5,541 bases of DNA, taken from NCBI GenBank assembly GCA_028288905.1, contig JAQGHJ010000534.1, forward strand, positions 1 through 5,541, in the 5' to 3' direction. The DNA is from Phycisphaerales bacterium (GTDB taxonomy: Bacteria; Planctomycetota; Phycisphaerae; Tepidisphaerales; Tepidisphaeraceae). The translations under genes and the position numbers were made by a program. Under the pieces are notes generated by a model, which was given only the letters and a program-made list of their open reading frames with translations, was not told the origin of the DNA and ran no database searches. Positions 1 through 5,231 of this stretch are shown one piece after another (the first letter of the stretch is position 1; each line of letters opens with the position of its first letter).

Positions 1-1249
1 CCGGCTCAGGAGCGGGTGCCGGCGAAGCGGCCGCCACGGTCGCCCACCGGACGGCCGACCCGTCGGCACCCACCCATGCCCGGGCGGCCCCGACTGGCGG
101 CAGTGCCCGCACCCGGGCCGCGGCGAACCGCAGCGCGTCGAGCACAGTACCGCCGGCCGCCGGGCCGCTCTCTGCGGCCCCCGGCGTCACCGCGCCCGGG
201 GGCGGGGCATTGGCTTCGCGCAACGCCTCGGCGTAGGCGGTCGACCGGACCCATTCCTCGTGCAGCTTGACCCACCCCGTCGCCGCCGCTTTCAGGCGGG
301 AGATGTCCCATCGGGCCCAAGCAAGCGTTCGAGCGTCCGGCTGACCGACGGCCGCGGGGAGGTCAGCTCCGCCCGCCGTGACACCGGCCGCGCCGCCGGC
401 GGCGGATGGTCCCGCGGTCAGCAGCAGCCCAGGGCCGATCCGCTCCACGGACACCTCGGCTGACACCGCCCGGACTGCGGTCACCGCCTGCCGGGCGGCC
501 GCCTCCCCGTCGGTGGCGGGGTCCAACAGTTGCGCGCGGACCAGCGTGGCCAAGATCGCAGTGTCTTCGCCGATCAGGTCGCCGACCGCCACGTGGACGG
601 CGAGCGTGTCTGCGCCCTTCAGCTCAGCGGTCACGCCACGCGGTAGCGCGGCCGGGTCGGGGCCGAGCACCCAGTCCTTCATCAGTCCGAAGGCGGCGGC
701 CGCATCCTCGGCCGTTCGGAAGCGCGCGTACACCCGCAGCCCGGGCACGCGTACTTGTCGCAGCTCGGCCAACGCGATTTGCCGGAGCTTCGTCCGGTCG
801 GCGGCGAGCGAGACGTCTTCCGGTCGCCCGGCCGCTGTCCGCTCGAGCAGGTCTGCCGTGGCCAAACCCTTGAGCAACGTGTCCAGATCGGCGAAGCCGG
901 CCTCTGACGCGCCGACCGCCACCTGTTCCGGCAACCATTGTCGGCGGCGGTCGAGCCAATCCGACCACTCGGCCGGGTCCACCACCCGGCCCTCCCGCGC
1001 GGTCACGAGCCCGCCGACCGCCCCCGTCTGCACCGCCTGCCGCAACGCCCGGCTCGACAGCAACGCCTTGACGTGGGGCAGCAGGTCCTCGACGACTAAA
1101 ACCGAGGTATCGCCAGCATGGAAGAGCGGGGCAAATCCGTCCGCCGCCCGAGCTTGGCCGAAGGCTGAAGCAACAATGGCCGCGAGTAGCGTCGCAGCCA
1201 AGAGGGCTGGCAAGACGGTCGGCGTAGGGCGGGTCGAAGCGGTGCTCAC
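1..1249 (-). CDS. Secreted protein of unknown function, 3' end cut by window edge
   Basis: The minus-strand frame from a GTG at 1249 stays open for 416 codons to the left edge, so the C-terminus is missing. I do not recognise the family. The N-terminus looks like a Sec signal peptide: a short arginine-containing head, a hydrophobic core at about residues 12-30 (VLPALLAATLLAAIVASAF) and a likely cleavage after A35 or A36 (QARA/ADGF), so export is predicted. The mature part begins DGFAPLFHAGDTSVLVVEDL and is rich in Ala, Val, Leu and Arg with few Lys. No catalytic motif or further membrane segment is visible. A Gly/Ala/Pro-rich low-complexity stretch lies roughly at residues 280-300 and another near 350-370. 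The aDT-x-VLVV-x-DL opening faintly recalls planctomycete secreted proteins of the DUF3352 kind, but this is only a resemblance. The gene is divergent from rpsL. Reality of the gene is well supported by the signal peptide, the ribosome binding site and the long open frame; its function is unknown. Confidence 0.8.
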   Translation of the reverse strand, partial: MSTASTRPTPTVLPALLAATLLAAIVASAFGQARAADGFAPLFHAGDTSVLVVEDLLPHVKALLSSRALRQAVQTGAVGGLVTAREGRVVDPAEWSDWLDRRRQWLPEQVAVGASEAGFADLDTLLKGLATADLLERTAAGRPEDVSLAADRTKLRQIALAELRQVRVPGLRVYARFRTAEDAAAAFGLMKDWVLGPDPAALPRGVTAELKGADTLAVHVAVGDLIGEDTAILATLVRAQLLDPATDGEAAARQAVTAVRAVSAEVSVERIGPGLLLTAGPSAAGGAAGVTAGGADLPAAVGQPDARTLAWARWDISRLKAAATGWVKLHEEWVRSTAYAEALREANAPPPGAVTPGAAESGPAAGGTVLDALRFAAARVRALPPVGAARAWVGADGSAVRWATVAAASPAPAPEP

Positions 1250-1254
1250 CTTCA

Positions 1255-1259
1255 CCTCC
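1255..1259 (-). promoter_or_regulatory. Shine-Dalgarno site deciding the GTG start at 1249
   Basis: On the minus strand GGAGG at 1259-1255 lies 5 nt before the GTG at 1249. A second in-frame GTG at 1255 overlaps this motif, which makes it the less likely start and would only add two residues. Confidence 0.65.
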
Positions 1260-1596
1260 CGATGAGTTCGATACTGTTCGGTGATGCGATCCGTCGCCCG
1301 GTGGGGCGGATGACAACGGCGCGGGACACGCTGTTCGATAATAGCGAGTTCAACGGTGAGGTACGCAGGCGTCGGCGGTTCCAAGGTACTATTCTAGACG
1401 ATTGGATTCCGGCTGCATCCGGCCGTCGAGCGTTCGGCAGACCATCGGGCACCGGCTTCGCGTTGCACGCCGCAGGTTGAATGTCGGGTGGGGAATTAAC
1501 CTTGGCCCGCAGTTGGTCGCAGTGAGAGTATTGGCTTTGCGATGCGGGTTTGGTCGGCCACATTCACGGCCCGTCCGCTCTACCGACGTCCAGGCC

Positions 1597-1625
1597 TTGT
1601 CATGGGAGACAGTAGGGTTTATATT
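1597..1625 (+). promoter_or_regulatory. Sigma70-type promoter for rpsL-rpsG
   Basis: TTGTCA at 1597-1602 and TATATT at 1620-1625 are separated by exactly 17 nt, and each matches the sigma70 consensus at five of six bases. In such GC-rich DNA this is a strong match, and it points toward rpsL. Transcription would start near 1632, giving a leader of about 125 nt before the rpsL ATG at 1758. Assignment is by sequence only. Confidence 0.7.
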
Positions 1626-1702
1626 GTCGGATTCCCTCCCGGCGGAGCGCGTCGCCCCGTTCAACGTTGGGGGAGTTGGTCCCGAAGGTTTTGAGTGTCC
1701 CG

Positions 1703-1741
1703 CGTCGCCGGTCCGATTGGCCGTCGGCCCCGGGCGCGACG
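1703..1741 (+). promoter_or_regulatory. Possible hairpin in the rpsL leader
   Basis: CGTCGC at 1703-1708 can pair with GCGACG at 1736-1741, closing a GC-rich loop that can pair further inside (GGCC-type complementarity). It lies 16 nt before the rpsL start. It may affect ribosome access, but a 6-bp stem in GC-rich DNA can arise by chance. Confidence 0.3.
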
Positions 1742-1757
1742 AGGCGCAGTAGCCGCT

Positions 1758-2129
1758 ATGCCGACGATCAATCAGCTCATCAAGAAGCCCCGCCGGGCCC
1801 TCCAGAAGATCAACAAGGTCAAGGACCTTCAGGCCTGCCCGCAGAAGCGTGGCGTGTGCCTGCAGGTTAAGACGATGACCCCGAAGAAGCCGAACTCGGC
1901 CCTTCGGAAGATCGCCCGCGTCCGGCTCAGCAACGGCAAGGAAGTGACCGCCTACATCCCGGGCGAAGAGCACAACCTGCAGGAACACAGCATCGTCTTG
2001 GTCCGTGGCGGCCGGGTCCGCGACCTGCCGGGCGTGCGGTATCACATCGTCCGCGGCACCCTCGACGCCCTCGGCGTTGACGGCCGCAAGCGGAGCCGGA
2101 GCAAGTACGGCGCGAAGAAGGGCAAGTAG
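1758..2129 (+). CDS. rpsL: 30S ribosomal protein S12
   Basis: S12 sits at the decoding centre of the small ribosomal subunit and monitors codon-anticodon pairing and translocation. The 123-residue product is normal length for bacterial S12 and aligns without gaps to E. coli S12 over residues 1-110. Hallmarks are [12 protein letters not shown] at the N-terminus, CPQKRGVC at 27-34, [11 protein letters not shown] at 41-51, [10 protein letters not shown] at 69-78 and DLPGVRYH at 89-96. The start at 1758 is fixed by the family N-terminus; an in-frame GTG at 1695 would add 21 residues unlike S12. The ribosome binding site is weak: GAGG at 1741-1744 lies 13 nt from the start. Lys43 is present and Asp89, the residue methylthiolated by RimO in other bacteria, is kept. 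Position 88 is Arg (codon CGC at 2019-2021) where most bacteria have Lys; K88R in other species gives streptomycin resistance. First gene of the rpsL-rpsG unit. Confidence 0.98.
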   Translation: MPTINQLIKKPRRALQKINKVKDLQACPQKRGVCLQVKTMTPKKPNSALRKIARVRLSNGKEVTAYIPGEEHNLQEHSIVLVRGGRVRDLPGVRYHIVRGTLDALGVDGRKRSRSKYGAKKGK

Positions 2130-2134
2130 TCTAG

Positions 2135-2222
2135 GAAATGGTGAACGGGAAACACTGAACGCTGAAGCGGGCCGCGTCGATCGCCGCCCGTTCAGCGGTC
2201 ATTGTTGCTCGTTCACCGTTTC
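2135..2222 (+). repeat. 88-nt long imperfect hairpin between rpsL and rpsG
   Basis: Almost the whole segment folds on itself. From the outside: 13 pairs (2135-2147 with 2210-2222, one of them G-U), then 2, 4 and 3 pairs separated by single mismatches, 7 pairs (CGCTGAA 2160-2166 with TTCAGCG 2191-2197), a bulged G at 2167, 5 pairs (CGGGC 2168-2172 with GCCCG 2186-2190), a C-C mismatch, 3 pairs and a TCGAT loop at 2177-2181. That is about 37 pairs in all. It starts 5 nt after the rpsL stop and ends 80 nt before rpsG. There is no T-run after it, so it is not a classical terminator. It could be an S7 autoregulatory site, an RNA processing or stability element, or an inserted palindromic repeat; TGAAC/GTTCA units recur within it. 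No target-site duplication is evident. Confidence 0.75.
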
Positions 2223-2267
2223 ATTCCCGGAGTATTCCCGTCCGCGCACCGCGGCGGGGAGAACCAA

Positions 2268-2282
2268 CGCCCTTCGTGGGCG
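2268..2282 (+). promoter_or_regulatory. Small hairpin just before the rpsG ribosome binding site
   Basis: CGCCC (2268-2272) pairs with GGGCG (2278-2282) around the loop TTCGT. It ends 6 nt before the GGAG at 2289 and may tune access of ribosomes to rpsG. It is short, so chance is possible. Confidence 0.35.
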
Positions 2283-2288
2283 GACAAC

Positions 2289-2292
2289 GGAG
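2289..2292 (+). promoter_or_regulatory. Shine-Dalgarno site of rpsG
   Basis: GGAG at 2289-2292 is 10 nt before the ATG at 2303 and supports that start over the in-frame upstream GTG at 2276, which lies before the site. Confidence 0.55.
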
Positions 2293-2302
2293 CGTTTCGA
2301 AC

Positions 2303-2779
2303 ATGGCGTACAAGAAATGGACCGCGAGCGAGCGAACCCTCAAGCCTGACGGCCGCTTCAACAGCAAGCTGGTCAGCAAGTTCATCAACTGCCTGATGTA
2401 CGACGGCAAGAAGACCGTCGCCCAGATGGTCTTTTACGACGCGATGGACATCGTCGTGAAGAAGGCCAAGGACGTACCGCCGCTCGAGGTGTTCGAGGGC
2501 GCGTTGAACAACGTCAAGCCGTTCGTCGAGGTTCGCAGCAAGCGGGTCGGCGGGGCGAACTACCAGGTCCCCATGCAGGTGAACAAGCGTCGCCAGCAGA
2601 GCCTGGCGTTCCGCTGGATCCTGAACGCCTGCCGCGATCAGGGCGGGCGGCCGATGAGCCATCGGCTGGCCGACGAACTGCTCGCCGCCTTCAAGAAGGA
2701 AGGCAAGGCGATCAACACCCGCGAGCAGACGCACCGGATGGCCGACGCGAACAAGGCGTTCGCGCACTTCGCTTGGTAA
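2303..2779 (+). CDS. rpsG: 30S ribosomal protein S7
   Basis: S7 is a primary 16S rRNA binding protein that nucleates assembly of the head of the 30S subunit and lines the exit (E) site. The product has 158 residues, close to the usual 156. Family signatures are MYDGKK at 32-37, the EVRSKRVGGANYQVP block at 76-90, RRQQSLAFRW at 96-105, and the near-invariant C-terminal HRMADANKAFAHFAW (144-158). Start at 2303 (MAYKKWTASE) is chosen from protein length and the GGAG site 10 nt upstream. The first 15 or so residues are divergent from the common MPRRR-type opening, which is the least conserved part of S7. It follows rpsL by 173 nt, most of it structured, and is followed by a strong terminator-like hairpin, so fusA is not its next gene as in E. 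coli. Probably co-transcribed with rpsL from the promoter at 1597-1625. Confidence 0.98.
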   Translation: MAYKKWTASERTLKPDGRFNSKLVSKFINCLMYDGKKTVAQMVFYDAMDIVVKKAKDVPPLEVFEGALNNVKPFVEVRSKRVGGANYQVPMQVNKRRQQSLAFRWILNACRDQGGRPMSHRLADELLAAFKKEGKAINTREQTHRMADANKAFAHFAW

Positions 2780-2820
2780 ACCTCGCCTGCAACGTGGGGT
2801 GGCATCGGATCGATTCACGG

Positions 2821-2854
2821 CAGCCCGCGCGACATCTGTCGCGCGGGCTGTCTT
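2821..2854 (+). terminator. Terminator-like hairpin after rpsG
   Basis: A perfect 13-bp stem (2821-2833 with 2838-2850, CAGCCCGCGCGAC and its complement) closes a 4-nt loop, ATCT, 41 nt after the rpsG stop. It is followed by TCTTG, so the U-tract is weak, but the stem is very stable. It most likely ends the rpsL-rpsG transcript; the minus-strand side has no T-run. Confidence 0.75.
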
Positions 2855-3012
2855 GACTCAATCCGACTGCGGTTTCCGGAATTTTTGTCGTCTCCATTCT
2901 GGGGTGCGGGCATCAAGTGGCTCCCCTCAGCGCAGACTGAGCCGGTACCACAGCGACGCGTCCACCGCCCGCTGGGGACCTGGTCGGGCAGCCGGCAGGG
3001 GTCACGGTCCGG
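2855..3012. other. Intergenic stretch between convergent terminators
   Basis: This lies between the rpsG terminator and the terminator of the minus-strand unit. Together with the terminators it makes a gene-free stretch of about 355 bases from 2780 to 3134. I see no convincing gene or RNA gene. There is a T-run at 2882-2886 without a good stem before it, and a small CTCAG/CTGAG inverted repeat at 2926-2941. Confidence 0.5.
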
Positions 3013-3053
3013 AAATAAAAGCAGGGCGACGCCCGTGGGTGGGCGCGCCCTGC
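3013..3053 (-). terminator. Rho-independent terminator of the minus-strand small-gene unit
   Basis: Read on the minus strand, GCAGGGCG (3053-3046) pairs with CGCCCTGC (3028-3021). Inside, GCGGG-type pairing adds five more pairs (3030-3034 with 3041-3045) past one bulged A at 3029, with a 6-nt loop. The stem is directly followed by TTTTATTT (3020-3013). This is a textbook intrinsic terminator, oriented for a transcript coming from the 49-residue gene 81 nt upstream. Confidence 0.9.
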
Positions 3054-3134
3054 GGTCGGGTGGGAGGTCCGTCGGAACACCTTGACGGACGGGCGAAACT
3101 TCGTCGGCGGGCGGGGCGGAGTGCCCTGGATCGA

Positions 3135-3284
3135 TCACCAGCCGCGGACCTGCTTACGAGACTTGGACAAGGCCGCCGAAGCTCCGGAGAGCTTCGCCAT
3201 CGCCTGCCCGAGCGTCCCACGGGGCGGCAGGGCCGTCCGACGGGTGCTCGTCTGCCGAACCTTTCGAGCGGTGCGTTGAGCCAT
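3135..3284 (-). CDS. Small highly basic protein of unknown function (49 aa)
   Basis: The ATG at 3284 is preceded by AAAGGAG at 3299-3293 with an 8-nt spacing, the best ribosome binding site in the window, and the gene ends in TGA 81 nt before a clear intrinsic terminator. These signals make a translated gene likely despite its size. The product, beginning MAQRTARKVRQTSTRRTALP, has 12 Arg/Lys and no Asp or Glu among 49 residues. The first half is rich in Arg/Thr, the middle (about 25-39) is a small-residue Ala/Leu/Ser segment that could be helical, and the end is SKSRKQVRGW. There is no signal peptide or membrane segment. The charge suggests binding to nucleic acid or ribosomes, but I recognise no family and this is inference. 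The frame can be extended upstream to a TTG at 3395, but the ribosome binding site argues for 3284. It may share a transcript with the 82-residue gene 118 nt upstream. Confidence 0.75.
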   Translation of the reverse strand: MAQRTARKVRQTSTRRTALPPRGTLGQAMAKLSGASAALSKSRKQVRGW

Positions 3285-3292
3285 GAACTGGG

Positions 3293-3299
3293 CTCCTTT
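3293..3299 (-). promoter_or_regulatory. Strong Shine-Dalgarno site of the 49-residue gene
   Basis: AAAGGAG on the minus strand (3299-3293), 8 nt before the ATG at 3284. It decides the start within a longer open frame and is stronger than the sites of the ribosomal protein genes nearby. Confidence 0.75.
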
Positions 3300-3402
3300 C
3301 CGCGGCGAACAGTACCCCACCGCCACGGCAAAACCGTCCCATTCGTCGCGTTCGTAACATCCGATAAGCTCCGGACGTCCGACAACGTCCCCCAAGGCGT
3401 CA

Positions 3403-3651
3403 CTAGCGGCGCTTTCTGTCCCCGATTGAGAGGCTCAGCAGGAGCCCGACGCCCGTCCCACGTATTCCGCCAACTACCGCCCGCCGCCCCGCATTCCGGG
3501 CCGAGTCGTTTTGAACCTCATCCCGCCCGCGCCGACCCTTGGGATGGTCCTCGCTTTTCACGACACCGTCCCAATACGGGGTGATAACCCACAGCATCGC
3601 GCAGGCGAGCGCTGTGCCGAATACGTAGGTTGCGCGACAGCGATGCGACAC
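3403..3651 (-). CDS. Possible small membrane protein of unknown function (82 aa)
   Basis: The open frame runs from a GTG at 3651 to TAG at 3403. This GTG is the only ordinary start codon after an in-frame stop upstream. The product has a hydrophobic segment at residues 9-27 (YVFGTALACAMLWVITPYW), a charged middle (about 32-57, with KSEDHPKGRRGRDEVQ) and a second, less hydrophobic segment at 58-76 (AVVGGIRGTGVGLLLSLSI) that carries an Arg, ending in DRKRR. This pattern fits a small one- or two-span inner-membrane protein. The ribosome binding site is weak (GGGG about 9 nt before the start). It lies divergently from serS across 138 nt and upstream of the 49-residue gene on the same strand, so the two may form an operon ending at 3013. 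I recognise no family. A chance open frame in GC-rich DNA is a real alternative. Confidence 0.45.
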   Translation of the reverse strand: MSHRCRATYVFGTALACAMLWVITPYWDGVVKSEDHPKGRRGRDEVQNDSARNAGRRAVVGGIRGTGVGLLLSLSIGDRKRR

Positions 3652-3789
3652 GATGGCGATCCCCGTCGGGTCGTGGATAGGCGAGGACGACCGCGCCGAA
3701 TGCTACACGGTGGGCGGCGGATCGGTTACAACCGCCACCCCGAATCGCGTGGCAACGCGCGGGCGACTTGCTGAAGGACACGGCAGCCC

Positions 3790-5106
3790 ATGATCGACCT
3801 GAAGGACCTCCGCCAGAACCCGGACAAGTACAAGGCCGGCGCCCGCGCGAAGAACGTGTCGGTCGACGTCGACGCTGTCCTAACGCTGGACGAGCGGGCC
3901 CGCGGGGCGCAGGCGGAATTCGACCGGCTCCGTGCCGAGCAGAACCAGGTCAGCCAGCAGATCGGGCGTGCTAAGGACCCGGCCGAGCGGGAGGCACTCA
4001 AGGCCAAGGCCGGCGAATTCAAACCTCGACTCCAACAGCTCGGCGAGGAGCAGCGGGAGGTGGCGGCGAAGGTCGAAGGGCTACTGCTGGCCATCCCGCA
4101 GCCGCCGGACGACGACGTGCCGCCGGGCCGTGACGCGTCGGACAACGTCGTCGTCCGCCACTGGGGCGAGCCGCCGACGTTCGACTTCAAACCCAAGAGC
4201 CACATCGAAATCGGGGAGGCGCTCGGGCTGTTCGACTTCCGCGCCGGAGCCAAGATTGCCGGCAGCCGCAGCTATTTTCTTAAATCCGGCGGGGCCGAAC
4301 TGCACGCCGCCGTGATCCGGCTGGCGCTGGACATGATGACCCGGGAGATGGGGTTCACTCCGATGGTCGTCCCGGTCATGGTCCGGGAACAGGCGATGAA
4401 GGGGACTGGCTTTTTCCCCGGCGGAAGGGACCAAGCCTACCGCGTCGGCGAGGTCGAGGAGGCGGGCGAGGACGTGCGGTTTCTGACCGGCACGGCCGAG
4501 GTGGCGTTGACGGCCTACGCCGCCCCCGAGAACGAGGCGGTGACGCTCAACGAGGTCGACCTGCCGCTGAAGCTGACGGCCGCCAGCACCTGCTTCCGCC
4601 GCGAGGCCGGCACGTACGGGAAGGATACGGCCGGGCTGTACCGGGTCCACCAGTTCGACAAGGTCGAGCAGGTCGTCATCTGCCGCAACGACGTGGCCGA
4701 GAGCAAGCGTTGGCACGCAGAGATGCTCGGCTACTCCGAGGAACTGCTACGGCGGCTCAAACTGCCGCACCGGGTCATCCAGTGCTGCACCGGCGACCTC
4801 GGCGTGAAGAATGCGTCGATGCTCGACATCGAGACGTGGATGCCCAGCCGCTTCGACGGCAAAACCCAAGCGACCGGCTACGGCGAGACGCACAGCGCCA
4901 GCCGCCTCTACGAGTTCCAAGCCCGCCGGCTGAATCTTCGGTACAAGGACAAGGAGGGGAAGGTCCGGTTCTGCCACACGCTCAACAATACGGTGGTGGC
5001 CAGCCCCCGCATCCTGATCCCGATCCTGGAGAACTATCAGAACGCCGACGGAAGCGTGACGGTGCCGGAGGTGTTGCGGTCGTACGTGGGGCGGGAAGTC
5101 CTGTGA
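3790..5106 (+). CDS. serS: Seryl-tRNA synthetase (serine--tRNA ligase)
   Basis: A cytoplasmic class II aminoacyl-tRNA synthetase that activates serine with ATP and charges tRNA-Ser (and tRNA-Sec where present). It has 438 residues, a normal length. Residues 1-100 form the N-terminal domain, with the long antiparallel coiled coil (about 35-100) that grips the long variable arm of tRNA-Ser. The linker DVPPGRDASDNVVVRHWG (109-126) is typical. The catalytic domain shows the serine-binding TGTAEV (233-238), motif 2 TCFRREAG (267-274) with GLYRVHQFDKVE (282-293), and motif 3 with FQARR (376-380), HTLN (396-399), R407 and LENYQ (413-417). The motif 3 region is unusual: YGETHSASRLYEFQARR and LNNTVVASPR replace the common E-I-S-S-C-S-N and L-N-G/A-S-G forms. 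Glu366 and Ser369 still align with the substrate-contacting Glu and Ser, so it is probably active. Start at 3790 fits MIDLKDLRQNP; AAGGA lies 11 nt upstream. It probably stands alone, as no close co-directional neighbour precedes it. Confidence 0.97.
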   Translation: MIDLKDLRQNPDKYKAGARAKNVSVDVDAVLTLDERARGAQAEFDRLRAEQNQVSQQIGRAKDPAEREALKAKAGEFKPRLQQLGEEQREVAAKVEGLLLAIPQPPDDDVPPGRDASDNVVVRHWGEPPTFDFKPKSHIEIGEALGLFDFRAGAKIAGSRSYFLKSGGAELHAAVIRLALDMMTREMGFTPMVVPVMVREQAMKGTGFFPGGRDQAYRVGEVEEAGEDVRFLTGTAEVALTAYAAPENEAVTLNEVDLPLKLTAASTCFRREAGTYGKDTAGLYRVHQFDKVEQVVICRNDVAESKRWHAEMLGYSEELLRRLKLPHRVIQCCTGDLGVKNASMLDIETWMPSRFDGKTQATGYGETHSASRLYEFQARRLNLRYKDKEGKVRFCHTLNNTVVASPRILIPILENYQNADGSVTVPEVLRSYVGREVL

Positions 5107-5186
5107 CGCGGTCGGCCCGCGCGGTCGCTGTGGGGCGTGATCCACAGGACTGGCCGCGCCGGACAGCGTCGCCGCGGTTGATACGT

Positions 5187-5208
5187 CGGGGCGGCCGAAC
5201 CTGCCCCG
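5187..5208 (+). terminator. Possible hairpin terminator after serS
   Basis: CGGGGC (5187-5192) pairs with GCCCCG (5203-5208), with two further possible pairs inside and a loop of about six bases, 80 nt after the serS stop. Only TCCTCT follows, so a U-tract is lacking. It may end serS transcription or be incidental. Confidence 0.35.
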
Positions 5209-5231
5209 TCCTCTGACCCGGCGGCTGCCGC

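Larger units (their letters stand above)
1250..1757. other. Divergent intergenic region upstream of rpsL
   Basis: This stretch of about 500 bases separates the secreted-protein gene (minus) from rpsL (plus). Apart from the rpsL promoter and leader described separately, I see no gene with a plausible protein, no tRNA-like fold and no CRISPR-like repeat. Short open frames here have no ribosome binding site and shuffled-looking composition. It has patches richer in A and T than the flanking genes, including ATAATA at 1338-1343, which reads TATTAT on the minus strand and could be a -10 element for the secreted-protein gene, but no matching -35 was found. A 7-base direct repeat, TTCGATA, occurs at 1267-1273 and 1334-1340; its meaning is unknown. 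Confidence 0.6.

Noticed and set aside
378..1265. Long plus-strand open frame of 295 codons opposite the secreted protein
   Set aside because: Ser/Arg/Ala/Thr-rich composition with no domain, typical of the antisense of a GC-rich gene; the minus-strand frame has a signal peptide and ribosome binding site.
624..1316. Minus-strand open frame of 230 codons in another frame of the same region
   Set aside because: Gly/Arg-rich shadow of the secreted-protein frame, overlapping it almost fully with no supporting start signals.
1262..1480. Short plus-strand open frame beginning with ATG next to the divergent gene start
   Set aside because: No ribosome binding site and no recognisable protein pattern; sits in the divergent promoter region.
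1389..2045. Minus-strand open frame of 218 codons over the rpsL promoter and gene
   Set aside because: It lies antisense to rpsL, which is certain, and covers its promoter and leader; no protein family likeness.
2862..2887. TCCG...CGGA followed by a T-run, as a second terminator after rpsG
   Set aside because: The stem is only four pairs with an 11-nt loop, too weak to call.
2815..3138. Minus-strand open frame of 107 codons after the 49-residue gene
   Set aside because: It contains both terminators and has no ribosome binding site.
3372..3381. Perfect 10-bp palindrome CGGACGTCCG upstream of the 49-residue gene
   Set aside because: Could be an operator, but a single short GC-rich palindrome is likely by chance and no second copy was seen.
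2799..3584. Plus-strand open frame of 261 codons downstream of rpsG
   Set aside because: It runs through the rpsG terminator hairpin, the minus-strand terminator and the 49-residue gene, with Arg/Pro/Ser-rich shadow composition.
4710..5216. Plus-strand frame overlapping the 3' part of serS and the gap after it
   Set aside because: Arg/Gln/Pro-rich out-of-frame reading of serS; serS itself is unambiguous there.
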